64,000 bases of DNA from Trichoplax sp. H2 (taxonomy: Eukaryota; Placozoa; Uniplacotomia; Trichoplacea). Positions within the stretch are counted from its first letter, which is position 1. The number at the start of each line of letters is the position of its first letter. Under the pieces are notes generated by a model that worked only from the letters and a program-made list of their open reading frames with translations, did not search any database and was not told the origin of the DNA. This document shows, piece by piece, positions 24,601 through 35,732 of this stretch. Where the stretch lies: NCBI GenBank assembly GCA_003344405.1, contig NOWV01000015.1:1-64000 (forward strand). The letters are read 5' to 3'. A program made the translations under genes and the position numbers.

Positions 24601-27600
24601 CTTCGATCAACGACGTTTTTATCTATATCTTGGGACATATCAAGGACTAGAATGTAGATACAATTGCAAGATATAAATGGTTGATGAGTTATATGATAGA
24701 TAGATTGACCAGCAAAATCCCATAGTTTACCATAATGATATTCATCTATCATGATATCTTTATTTAATTTGTAGCCCTCTCGAAAGTATTTCTCGAGAAA
24801 ATCGAGAGGAATTGTTTCTTCATCTATCGGTACAGGCTGAGATGCGATATGATCAGCGTTACTTGCAGAGCTATGACTGTACACGTATGGTGGAAATTGC
24901 GATGCTAGTGTTGTTCGTGGGTTATCGCTGAAGGAAAAATCTGTAAATGGTCTCTCTTCTCGCATTTTACGTTTAACAGTTTCTATAGCTGCAACTACTT
25001 TTCTAGCTAGAACATCTATAAATTCATCGACCGTTTTATTATCTACGTTATATGTTAGCAATTTGACAAGTTTTTTCGCTACTACTGCAGCTGTTGTTGG
25101 TCCAATTTTATGAATCAAACCTTGTTGAGTGAAAGCTTGGATAAAACACGATTTTCCGACGTTTTGAGGACCGGTTATCATGAATCTAATGAAGTCATTG
25201 CGACAAAATCCTTCTCTTCTAGCTTTTGCATACGCTTCCTTATATTCTTTCTCTTGAGTAAACATAAAATTGAACGTTAAATAATAATTATTAATTCTTA
25301 TTTCTAATGTATCGCGGAAATGCGTTAACGGATATTTTATTTGAAAATTATAATTATAAACTGCATGACTTGATAATATGGCTACAGTAATATTGCATTT
25401 CACAATATTTCATATGAAAACATACTACTATTATCATATTTTTGCAGCTAATCTTAAGCCAGAGATTATCATTACCACCTTAATAAAATACAGTTATTGC
25501 GAGAAATAAATCGTCACCTTTCAGTGCGGACGGCACATCTTGATAGCTGTTTTGGAGTCCAACCTTTTCTTTTTTATCTACTGCTAGTATAGAAAATCAA
25601 TGATTAGAATAATTGTTAACGTACATATTAGAAATATTCTATTATAATGGGAGCAATAGCGAATTGCTATTTGATATTCTTGTGTAGATGGTGGCTTGTT
25701 ACCCATTTAGTAAGTATTTAATTAATTTTTCGTAGAGATTCTCATAATAACCAACTCTTTTTATCCAAAAAATTGTAGAACTTAAAGAGTAAAATCTCTA
25801 GTACGTCGCAACTTTACTATTTAAAACCCATCTAGATTTTTACATTGCTTAATTGCAGTGCTGATAAAACTACTATCGTAATTTGCAGTTAAAAATGTAA
25901 AGTAATAATGTATCTAACATTTCATGTAACAGAGTTCGCAAAAATGTAGTATTCGTATGATTATGTTTATTCAAGTTTATAAATACTTGTATTCCTCAGA
26001 AATAAAGGGCTCTCACGCCATCAGCCGATTGTTAACAGGAAAATCATTCTCGAATTTCAGTGAAAGCGCAATTTAATCGCCATTTGAAAAGTAAGCACAT
26101 TATTTCACATTTACTTTGCGCTGTGCTGTTAATGTTTTGTAGCATTTATTCTCGTATTTGATAGTACAGTTTACGTGTTTTTAAGTTGACGGAAATCATA
26201 GACTGTAATACACTTGCTTAAAACTACTCGTATCCTACAGTATAAAGGATTTAAATATCTAATAGTTATTAAAAATGCATACAATTAAGATTGAATGGAG
26301 TCAATAATCTGAACTCTAGGTACATCTTCCTAGGAGTATAATATAACCTGATAGACTATCGCGATCGTCCAGAGGGTAATTACTTTTTCCATTTGAAGAA
26401 CTTTCACCTATGGATAACTCAGCTTTAAATAGAGAAAATTGCAAAATTAATGTAGGAGCTACTAAATTACTCTTGATCAAAATTCGACAAACTTAATAAC
26501 GTAACTCGACGTGCTTAATAAAGTGAAATTATTTTTTCGAATATGAAATACCTCCTATAGACTTTGGCATTTTCTTATTGTCGTCTTTAATTTGATTGTC
26601 CAGTTCACGTAGTCTCCTTTTCTCTACATTAGTAAGGTATAAAACTAATGTTATATTGAGGTTGTATTGCTTATCAATTCTTATAACACCTCACAGCTAT
26701 CAAAGAATGGCAGTTCTTAAGAGAATTCACTGATACAGTAAATGAGTAAATCGGTCACTTTTAACGAATTCATGATAATAATATTTGTACTGTACATATG
26801 TTGCAAATTCGTATGTAGTGTGCTATGATTATAATCTACGTTAGAGAACGTGTTAAAGGTAAAATAATTTTTCATAGAAGAACCTTGATTGCTATTTATT
26901 CCTTCGACAATATCATATCTATCAATGCGTAGCAAAGCGTCTTCCAGATTGCTAAGAATATCACATGGATCATGTCTCTTTCCCCAGATGTTAAGTAATT
27001 CTAGCGCTTGATCAAATACATGTTGGTGCTGTGACTTGATGACTTCGACGTTAATAAAAGGATCTAAGATTGCTGCCAATTTTGTCCAATCCATTCCAAT
27101 CCTGTTTGCAATGTCGTAAAAATACAGCGTAGGATCTATATAGTGTATCCAACAGATTAATTTTAAACAAGAAGTAGCCGAAGAATGCTAACAGTTTAAA
27201 GTCAGAAGCCGTTATTAAAATGGAGTAATCATTTCCTTGAGCTACATTCGTAGTAGCAATGAATTAAAGAATACACTTAACAGTACTCTAACCCTAAAAT
27301 CTATTTTGAATTACAATTAATTACATGCTTAATGAGGTAAAATTGTTTTCTTAAAATATGAAATACCTTCTGTAGACTTTGATGTCTTATTATTGCCTTC
27401 TTCAATTTGATTGTCAAGTTCACTTAGTGGCGGCGACTCTAGATTAGTATAGTATAAAACTTATATTACATTGATGTTGTAACAGCTAAAATATGTTTGA
27501 TCTGTATGATTGTATGGCATAATGAGTGAATTGAATACTGTAGTTCATACTAATGTTATTATCTAAAAGTCAATTTAATTTAATTTGCTAATAATCATAT

Positions 27601-28183
27601 AAGGATATAGGTATTATCAATATTTCAAGCTTTTAAAAATGCAGTAACAATATATCTGAAGTCTTACACAAAATGGCCAACAAAAGTGATAAATTCTACC
27701 TTATTTGATTTTTAAAAAATATTACTACTCGCCAAAATACTCTCAGCTATCAACGAATAACCGTGCATAAGAGCATTAGCTGATTCAGTGTATAAGCAAA
27801 TCAGTCATTTTCAACAAAGCCTCCACATCAATATATGTATGTTACGTTTGTATATCTAGTGTGCCATGATTATAATCTACTAAACAAATCGTGTTAAAGA
27901 TACAAGTAACTTGTCCTACAAGAACCTTGATTGCGGCTTATTTCATGGGCAATATCGAATCTACTAATGCATCGTAAGCCATTTTTCAGTTCCTCAAAGG
28001 TGGAATACGTGTATGAGCCACGTTTCTGGTACCAGATATAGAGAAATGTCATCGCTTGATCAACTATGTTATAATTTTTTGCCTTAATTGCTTCAATGTC
28101 AATTAAAGGATCTAATATCGCTGCTAATTTTATCCAGTCCATGTCAATCTTGTTTGCAATTCTGAAAAAAACGGCTGTAGGAT
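21414..28183 (-). CDS. Death-Death-ROC-COR-Death ROCO gene, 5' end not found
   Basis: Proposed exons, 5' to 3': Death 28183-27926, linker 27438-27367, Death 27135-26884, linker 26623-26552, linker 25580-25518, ROC-COR 25252-23132, a linker ending at about 22069, Death 21634-21414. All junctions are phase 1 and each internal exon is a multiple of three. The start codon and first exon upstream of 28183 were not found. The linker ending at 22069 has a good GTAAGT donor and reads ...KPVAQESANIEQGGTATQ..., but I see no AG acceptor before it, so this part is weak or decayed. Both upstream Death exons use an unusual GTTCTT donor. The GTPase copy itself is intact and has the closest match in the 8551-10659 exon. 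Confidence 0.55.
23132..25252 (-). CDS. ROC-COR GTPase exon 2 of 3
   Basis: 707 codons. P-loop GPQNVGKS, switch II WDFAGQ (Gln, unlike the His of the other two copies), G4 GTHADK, COR motifs MTAEEVELL and YLHDLGEIVYC, then a Cys/His cluster ending C-x-C-x5-C-x3-H. The donor GTATAG at 23131 is at the same codon as in the other copies, so the last codons to 23118 are read-through. The acceptor CTCAAG at 25253 means the 50 residues that seem to precede KEYKEAY in the long open frame (from 25403) are intron, not protein. Confidence 0.87.
25518..25580 (-). CDS. Short linker exon before ROC
   Basis: 63 nt, acceptor TAGCAG, donor GTGACG, phase 1-1; encodes DKKEKVGLQNSYQDVPSALK. Splices in frame to the ROC exon to give EKEYKEAY, the same junction as in the 8551-10659 copy. 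Confidence 0.6.
26552..27135 (-). CDS. Death exon plus linker exon, unit B
   Basis: Death exon 27135-26884 (PTLYFYDIANRIGMDWTKLA...ALLRIDRYDIVEGINSNQ) and 72-nt linker 26623-26552 (KRRLRELDNQIKDDNKKMPK). Both are phase 1-1. The Death exon has the D-W-T-K-L-A motif. The frame extends past the GTTCTT donor to a stop at 26717, so an unspliced form would give a longer C-terminus. About 1.05 kb downstream duplicate of unit A. Confidence 0.62.
27367..28183 (-). CDS. Death exon plus linker exon, unit A
   Basis: Death exon 28183-27926 (PTAVFFRIANKIDMDWIKLA...GLRCISRFDIAHEISRNQ) and 72-nt linker 27438-27367 (SPPLSELDNQIEEGNNKTSK). Same acceptor (TATAG), same GTTCTT donor and same exon order as unit B. 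The in-frame ATG at 28196 just upstream of the acceptor could also start translation, but the paralogue lacks it. Confidence 0.62.
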
Positions 28184-30389
28184 CTATAAAGCGCATAAAA
28201 TACACCAATCTTAAACATGCGGTAGCAGAAAAATGCTAACAGTTTGCAGTTCGAATTATTAATTATTAATAGAATAATCAAGTTATTAAACGAAACAATC
28301 AATTCGATTAACTTTCCTAATCGTAACAACGTTGAATTTAAGAATCGATATTCAAGGTAAGGTTACGGACCTTCTATGCTATCCATTTTTGGTAAGCGGA
28401 GAGCTTGTTAATTTTATGCCTGAAACCTGAAATTCAGAATATGAATGAAAGCCGACTGCTATCATTTTAAGGATAAGTAATACATAGAAAGGAAGTAATG
28501 ATGCTGATATAAATTATTGATACCTTCAGGAGGACTTATTTTTCTCGATTATTCTTTTTATGTGGATTATTCAATCGGATGCTTGCTATCCGTTCAAATT
28601 TTGTTTCTTTGGACAATCGTAGAAAATTAGTACCAATAGTTATTATATTTCGCGCTGAATCAAACGGTAACACCAAAACATTAATTATTATTTTATCTAC
28701 TTATCTAATATTGATAACTTTTTTTATTAAAACAGTAGTGATATCAAAAAACTCTAGCTATTGCAATTATTCACTATCAAATTTAAAATCAATGATGCAG
28801 TTTAAAAATTATCGTAGCTATTCCACATTCCATCTCTAATAGACTGAGAATTCAAAATTACAAGACGCTTTACAAGGCGCTTTACAAGACATGAACAAGA
28901 TAAAAAATAGTACAACAGCAATGATCGCAGATTAATTGTAAAATTTCTGTACCGAAATTAGGTTAGCGTTGCTTTTTAAAAGTATACGCGTTAAAGTACG
29001 AACAGAATGCCAGTTCAAGACTACCGATAATTGTTAATGTTACAGTTATAACATCTCGATTATGATATTATAAGTAGGCGTCCTCATTTCTTATTAAGTC
29101 TCATTTTATTACATAAATGAGTGTTTTTGGATAATATTTTGCTGCAATAATGCTAATAATTTAATATAAAAAGGATGACAAATTGAGCAAGTATTGAATA
29201 ATTATTAAGATGATCTTAGCATCGGTTAACGTACACGGTTCACATTTTACTTTGATTAATTCACATCCTACGCAACAAGTTATCTAAATTCGTTGCCTAG
29301 ATCTTATGACATCAGGTAAATCCGATATATAGGCTAATTGAAGTCTAAACTTCAAAATTATATAATCTTAAAAGTTATTACCTCGTTAATTAGCGATGAT
29401 TGCTACTTTGTCTAATACGAGAAAGAAGCTTTTTTTACTGTACAGAATCTTACAGCAAAAGTGTACTTCAAATGGGAAACCAAATGAGTTTCAGTTGATT
29501 CAAAAAGGTATTAATAGGAGTAAACTGAGTGACGTTTTCAAAATTTCCAAAACAAGCTATTAGGTAGTCATCCAAATTGTGTCAAATCTCTTTACTACGC
29601 TATAACTAGGTATAATCAAGCCTTTTATGTAGTCTTCTTTTTCGATCAGTATGCGTCGATGATCATGCCTTAACTGGTCTATTGCCGAATTTACCGCTCA
29701 TAGCTAGCAATAACGGACTCAGTTGGAGTAATAGGCCACCCAAACATTAGTCAATCTTAGCGCATTTGGACAGTAAGATTAATCGAACATGTCTATATAA
29801 CTGTAGTAGATTAATTATAATTATCTATTTTTTAGCGAATTACGTACTTTTACCACTGTCACATGACGCCCACAACGCGATAATGGTAATTAGCTAAAAA
29901 ATCAAAAATCAATTTTATAAAATTACGTTGTAAAGTTCTATGTAGGCCAACTAGTTGGTTCCAACTGTAGATTAGCCCGAGCTGATCCTCTATAAATGGC
30001 CTCCTATGCAATTAGCGCTTTTTGGCTCTATAAAATGATTTCGTACCAGTTGATGACATGAGATAGACAAGTAAATAACCATTGTAGGTCACACTAAGAT
30101 TCAATACGTGCTTCGAGTGTTCTAAACTGGCGCACAGGATAGGTAGGCTTTCTACTAGACTGCAATTGTACATTTAGCGGCATTGATGATCATGACCGCG
30201 GCAAATGGCCTACTATTATACACTTTGCGCACTTTGACTATAAAGAATTCATTTGGCAGTGAAAGGAAACTCTTTCTGAAATGATATCCCAGCTAATGTG
30301 TGACTTATAAATGATCATTTTACTAGGATTTACTTAGCACTGTGAGAGTAATAAACTACCGCAAACGGGTAGGCAATCTCGATACATGT
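28184..30389. other. Intergenic, no supported gene
   Basis: AT-rich between the divergent 21.4-28.2 kb gene and the 31.3-35.7 kb gene. It should contain the first exon of the former, which I could not find. An 86-codon plus-strand frame at 28579-28839 has no recognisable features. Confidence 0.4.
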
Positions 30390-30757
30390 GTTTAGAAAGA
30401 TTAATCAACTATTTATCAAAGTAGAGTATAGATATCTTTTTGGGCAGCGAATCATGTGATTTCTCTACGATCACATGATCTCATTTACATAATAAAAATG
30501 CCGCTTTAATAAGGTAAAATCAATCTTGCTGTTTGCTTTAATAGACTACGATGGAGATAACGTCAATACTAGATCCATCGATGTTTATAATCGGAAAAGT
30601 TGTGGTTCTCTTGGATTTACTATCATCCGATTGACAATAATTATCTGTTTAGCTTATACTAATGGTTTCAGATTTGTGGAGACTTTGCCAATAACGGTAA
30701 AAGTGTTGCAAATTAACCAATAGATCTATTTTCTTGAGGGATGCGTTGGCTCTTGTT
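30390..30757. repeat. Allelic-looking copy of 30778-31247, lacking the foldback insert
   Basis: Near-identical to 30778-31247 (388-bp offset at the left end), but where the right copy has 114 bp at 30961-31074 this copy has 12 bp at 30573-30584. The two flank an N gap. Confidence 0.75.
30451..30479. promoter_or_regulatory. Inverted E-box pair, ATCATGTGAT / ATCACATGAT
   Basis: Perfect 10-bp inverted repeat with a 9-nt spacer, about 0.85 kb upstream of the gene at 31315. TCACATGA is the M-box form of an E-box. Repeated at 30839-30867 in the second allele copy. The CTACGATCACATGAT part also occurs at 41144-41158. Confidence 0.35.
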
Positions 30758-30777
30758 NNNNNNNNNNNNNNNNNNNN
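30758..30777. other. Assembly gap (20 N)
   Basis: Twenty Ns between two near-identical flanks. Confidence 0.99.
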
Positions 30778-30838
30778 GTTTAGAAAGATTAATCAACTAT
30801 TTATCAAAGTATAGTATAGATATCTTTTTGGGCAGCGA

Positions 30839-30867
30839 ATCATGTGATTTCTCTACGATCACATGAT
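30839..30867. promoter_or_regulatory. Second copy of the inverted E-box pair
   Basis: Identical arms and spacing to 30451-30479, on the other side of the gap. Confidence 0.35.
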
Positions 30868-30967
30868 CTCATTTACATAATAAAAATACCGCTTTAATAA
30901 GGTAAAATCAATCTTGCTGTTTGCTTTGATAGACTGCGATGGAGATAACGTCAATATTAGACATTAC

Positions 30968-31051
30968 TCGGCCATTACGCGTATTGCCCCGGCCAAAGTC
31001 CGAAATCTAGGATTTGCTGGACTTGGGCCGGGCAATACGCGTATTGGCCGA
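30968..31051. mobile_element. 84-bp GC-rich foldback (MITE-like) insert
   Basis: Two arms of about 40 bp, nearly perfect inverted repeats, each centred on acgcgtattg (arm start tcggccattacgcg, arm end cgcgtattggccga). It is GC-rich in an AT-rich setting and sits inside the 114-bp block absent from the other allele copy at 30573-30584. Too small to code. Either a miniature foldback element or a hairpin-forming insertion. Confidence 0.6.
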
Positions 31052-31314
31052 ACTTCGGGTTTTGGCCGTAACAGTTATAATCGGAAAAGTTGTGGTTCTC
31101 TTGGATTTACTATCATCCGATTGACAATAATTATCTGTTTAGCTTATACTAATGGTTTTAGATTTGTGGAAACTTTGCCAATAACGGTAAAAGTGTTGCA
31201 AATTAACCAATAGATCTATTTTCTTGAGGGATGCGTTGGCTCTTGTTAATGCCTTGTAAACGCTGTTTTCATTCTTGCAGTTGAAGAAGTGCTAAAGCAA
31301 GTGAATAGTGAAAA

Positions 31315-31668
31315 ATGAGTAACTTTTTTCAAAAACTTGGAAAAATTGGGGCTGAAATTGACAAGTCAACTAGGCATTTTTTAAGGGATGCTGAAGATGA
31401 AATAGAGAGAGCATCTTCGCGCATAGGGGATGAACTCGCGAGAGTATCTACGCGGGTAAGACGTTCCTTGCGTCGGGGGTCTTCAACGGAATCCTCAGAG
31501 GAAGAATTAGAAGAAATAAAGATTGAAAATAATGCAATCGAAGCTACTGCGGGGGCTGAATTTTCCAACACAGAATTATCTAATGACCCGAAAATGTCGG
31601 CAGACATTCCTACAACTGAAGCTACCAAATCAGGTACCAAAAATCCTGTAGTAGATAATTTAAAATGA
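31315..31668 (+). CDS. Charged helical N-terminal exon or small protein
   Basis: An ATG-to-stop frame of 117 codons. The N-terminal 50 residues form an amphipathic, mixed-charge helix with an Arg cluster (RVRRSLRRG); the rest is Ser/Glu-rich. If spliced at 31633 it is the first exon of the ROCO gene. An antisense open frame of similar size is a shadow. Confidence 0.6.
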   Translation: MSNFFQKLGKIGAEIDKSTRHFLRDAEDEIERASSRIGDELARVSTRVRRSLRRGSSTESSEEELEEIKIENNAIEATAGAEFSNTELSNDPKMSADIPTTEATKSGTKNPVVDNLK

Positions 31669-34600
31669 CTGTAAGATTTAAAGACTCTGGATAGGATAGA
31701 AGTGAGTTATGGAATTATTTCTCTAGATCAGCAACTAGAAAAATCTTTGACTATTAATGCATTACTTTCCAATGCGTTGCCCCAAACTCTACCATATTTA
31801 TAAGTACATCAGCTTTCAATTATAAATTGATTTTCGCAAATCATCGCCAAGATAGTCCTGACTAAACTGATTGTTAGATAAATCTATGCATAACTTTTGA
31901 TTTTTTTAATCAACAAACTGCGGTACTATACAATCAGCTGTAATAAGTTCGAAATCATTTGATCGAATTAGTATTGTGCAAAACACTCCATCCTATGCTG
32001 CCTTTAATTACTATTTCTATAAGAATTAGTTGTTGCAGAAGCTACATGGACTGTTCAATCTTCAATGTAAATCATATAATTCGAAAGTAATTTTGAATAG
32101 AGTTCTATGGTTTAAAATGACAGCCATGTTCTGTTTTTGTTCGGTATATTGCCTATTAATAGATATTAAAGCGTGGTTTAACCTAATTAGTTGGACTAAT
32201 TATAATAAAAATTTATTATATCATCATTGCATGTCATATACGTACTAGTTTTTGTAGCACCTTACAGCTATTTGTGGCACTTTACGTGGGCTGCTCTAAT
32301 AAATATGTTATTGTGCCTAAATATTTCATAGAACAAGAGTACCATGAAGCTTACCACAAAGCAAAAAAGCATGGATTCTGTCGTAATGACTTCATCCGCT
32401 TTCTCATAACTGGTCCTCAAAATGTTGGCAAGTCATGCCTTATTCAAGCATTAATTTATCAAGGACAGATCAATAAGGTGGAAGCTACAACTGCCGCAGA
32501 TATCATATCTGAACTACTAAATCTGATAACTTATAATATGGACGATAAGTCAATAAATGAATTTAAGAAAATCTTAGATAATAAAGTCAATACAGCGATA
32601 GAGACGGTTAGAATATTAGTCAAGAAACCATCAAACTCATTGAATTCTCAAGTCGATGACGATTCACAATCTACTACGGAATCGAAAGATGAATCTAATA
32701 GTGTAGTAATGATAGATAATACTCCAATTGAAGAAGAATTTCTGAATAAATCAGTTTCCTTAGATATTTTGGCAAAATATTTTCAACAAAATCGTAATTT
32801 ACAGACACAATTTCAGCCAGATTATTGCCGATATGCCAAATTGTGGGATTTCGCTGGCCATTCTATCTACCATGTAACTCATCAACCATTTCTATCTGAT
32901 CATTGCATCTATATTTTGGTTTTAGACATGTCTCGAGACATTGATAGCTATGTCATTAATAGGGAAGGTCAAGAGCTAAACTTGACTTACCTTGATACAT
33001 TACAAGAATGGCTAACTTCCATAATTTGTAGCCGTCGGGATCAATGTGTGACAAGAGCTTTAATTGATAACGCTTGGGAAGAAATTGCTTGGCCTGTCAT
33101 TATTCTAGTAGGTACACATGCTGATAAAATAGGCGATGGACAGGCTTGCAAGCTACGATTTAGTGAATTTACTTGCAAGCTACGACAAGAATTTCCCGCT
33201 TATGCTAAAAATATATACGGTTCAGGGCTCATATTTAACTGTGATGATTTAGATAATACTACAGGTGTTATTGAGCAACGTCAACGTGATTGCTCTGTCT
33301 TACATAATATCATGAAACAATTTGTGATTAATTCTCCAATTATCGATAACTTTAGTAAAATTCCGATTCGATGGTATCCCATGGTAGCTCTATTGCATAA
33401 TTTCTCCAACATTAAAGATGCAGAAAGTGCAAATGGAGACTATCAACAAGTAGAAGCGATTAGTAAAATCATATCGACTGAAGATGTACAACGATTAGCT
33501 GAAAAACATTATTTATGCGATAAAGATGAAGATATTCGAATGATGTTATCGTATCTACATGACATCGGTGAAATTGTATACTGTCGAAAAGGATCTGCTA
33601 AGGGCATGATTGTGACTCAAGTTGAATGGCTTTTGAATATTTTTCGTTCTATCATTCAACTACGTAAACCTCATACTAAAGGTTTAGCTACGACAGATGA
33701 ATATGAAAAGGCGAGAAATACAGGCATTATGTCATTTTCTTACATCGACTTCCAACTGAATAAGCTTAACGTGGCAGAAGATGAGAAGAAATACATACTC
33801 GATCTAATGGAATCACACGATATGATTTGCAAAATCAACTCTAACAATCTTGATAGTACCAGCGAAAACGTCCAATATTATGTCCCCTATCTATTTCGCT
33901 GGATAAGTCAAGATATCGATTCGAGTCAATTTAAAACATCCAATTGGCTTTACATTGGATATGAACGTTGCCATATACCTTATATCCCAGATGGTATTTT
34001 ATTTTGTCTCCTTATTTCATGCTTAAAAGAATGGAAAAACTGTATTATTGAGCCTGGATATAAGTGTGCTAAATATCGATTTAAAGATGATTATTACGAT
34101 ATTATTATTAAGAAAGTGAAATCATATATTGCTCTTCAATACCGTTATCGAGATCTGAGTGACAATCCCGAGTTACAAGAAGAAATTGAACAAAAGATGA
34201 CAGAATCAATCCAGAAAAATAAACCTTACGAGTTTGTTCGACATAAAATAGAATTACTAATTGAAGAGAGAATGCCAACCTGCCACCCATTTCGAAGTCA
34301 CTATTTCACAAGATGCCCTCACTGTCAGGCTTTCAATATGATTGAAAAAAGCTTAGAAAATAGTGGTAAAATATTTTGTGACTGTAACGAAATTTACGAT
34401 CACGCATCTTCTCATGGATGGATAGCTGGTAGGGTAATAATAAGTACTACTAGTTAAAATCATATTATCTATTAGTTTATCAGACATGCAACAACTGTAC
34501 CTTTGATGCTGTAATTATCTAGTATTGCATTTTAAGATTTTCACTAATTCAGCAGTATAGCCAATTGATCTCAATTTATTAATTATTACTTGTTTAATAG

Positions 34601-35732
34601 AATGTCTCTTACCATCATACAAATCACAGGTAGTAAAAAATAACATGAATAATAATTGACGTTTTCACTCTATTTTCCTACAATAACGCGATTCAATACT
34701 GATGATGATTTAAATTAGGCTTTAATTAAAGAAACACTTACGCTTCAGTAATGATAAGACTAAATCTAAAAGGATAAATGACAGTCGATGATCCAAATAA
34801 TCATTACGTAACGATATAAATAAACATTAAGATCTTCATTCTCGACATAACTCGATCACATGTATTATTTTAGCTTGTACATTGAATAAAACGAAAGTTT
34901 CAAGAAAACTGGCCAGGTTCAAATCGGATGATAATCTAAAAGAATCGAATCTAAATAACCTGTTACACAATGGTAAGTAATGAAATTGCTCTTCATCAAT
35001 ACCAAAATATCTTAAAACAGAGAGTTATCTTTGACATTTTAGCTATAGTACTGTCGTTATTTGATATATTGTTTATAACTCATTGCCAACATGATTTCCT
35101 CGCATAGCAGAACATAAATGAGAATGTTAATGCCTGTATTGTTGATATAATTTCTCACCCAGCAATGAAACCAATACTCATTAAAACCAAAATTCGTAAT
35201 AATTGATGAAAGGTCGCATTAGCCGATACCAGTAGGATACGATAATGCACAGTTATAAGAGTAAAATCCAAAAGCAATAATCTTTTACAATTTAAAGTAG
35301 TAAAACACATTTAGACTTGATTGCAATTATGATGTGAAAGCTACCTGATGTAATCGTTAGTGATATTTTAGCTGCTTCAGTAAAGTAATTTACATGTATA
35401 TTCAGGCACAAATTACGCTCAAGTAATGCAATAAATTTCGCATTTCAGAGAGTAAAAGAAATCAGTGCTTTATCACTATTGCTGATAATATGAACGGAAA
35501 AAAGTTGAAAGAATTTGGCTGGAGATTAGGTTTATCTTCTATAGATGTAGGAGACATTGTTGATAGCAATGAAGAAAGATTTGCAAAGTGCATGAAATTG
35601 CTGGAAGCATGGCATCTTAAATTTGCGTCAAAAGGGAATAAGGATAGTTTATTGGAGGCCTTAAATAGTTGTAAACTTGCTAATATAAGTGATAGACTTA
35701 TCAAGATATTTACTATCGATGATAAAAATTAA
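31315..35732 (+). CDS. ROC-COR-Death ROCO protein, three exons
   Basis: Exons 31315-31633, 32332-34428 and 35449-35732 add to 2700 nt, exactly 900 codons (899 residues). Both introns are phase 1. Exon 1 gives an N-terminal, highly charged helical segment (MSNFFQKLGKIGAEIDKSTR..., then acidic EEELEEIKIENN) with no CARD. Exon 2 is ROC-COR plus the Cys/His cluster. Exon 3 is the Death domain. The exon 1 donor (CAG/GTACCA) is weak, and if it is not used, exon 1 is a separate 117-residue protein ending at 31668. The exon 2 to 3 junction (GCTG/GTAGGG to CATTTCAG) is well supported by frame and by the same position in the paralogues. This is the simplest, best-bounded ROCO gene in the window. Confidence 0.68.
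32332..34428 (+). CDS. ROC-COR GTPase exon 3 of 3
   Basis: 699 codons after TTCATAG, phase 1. P-loop GPQNVGKS, switch II WDFAGH, G4 GTHADK. COR section with YLHDIGEIVYC and QVEWLLNIF. The Cys/His cluster here reads ...TRCPHC... and FCDCNEIYDHASSH, with one Cys ligand replaced by His. Single-frame codons before 32332 (from a GTG at 32274) and after 34428 are intron. Confidence 0.87.
35449..35732 (+). CDS. Death-domain exon of the 31.3-35.7 kb gene
   Basis: Acceptor CATTTCAG, then SKRNQCFITIADNMNGKKL, GLSSIDVGDIVDSN, KLLEAWHLKFASKG, ending FTIDDKN. The Death-domain pattern matches the exons at 21414 and 37045. The internal ATG at 35490 is not the true start, because the frame is open back to the acceptor. 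An antisense 80-codon frame is a shadow. Confidence 0.72.

Noticed and set aside
25253-25403. 50-residue N-terminal extension of the second ROC-COR open frame (MKCNITVAILSSHAV...)
   Set aside because: The CTCAAG acceptor at the conserved position and the phase-1 junction shared by all three paralogues show this is intron read-through.
31329-31640. 103-codon minus-strand frame
   Set aside because: Antisense of the charged N-terminal exon at 31315. Ser/Val-rich shadow without a domain.
32274-32331. Start of the third ROC-COR frame at a GTG in this stretch
   Set aside because: Not a eukaryotic start. The TTCATAG acceptor at the homologous position marks the exon edge at 32332.
34108-34290. Antisense frame inside the third ROC-COR exon
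   Set aside because: Shadow of the coding strand.
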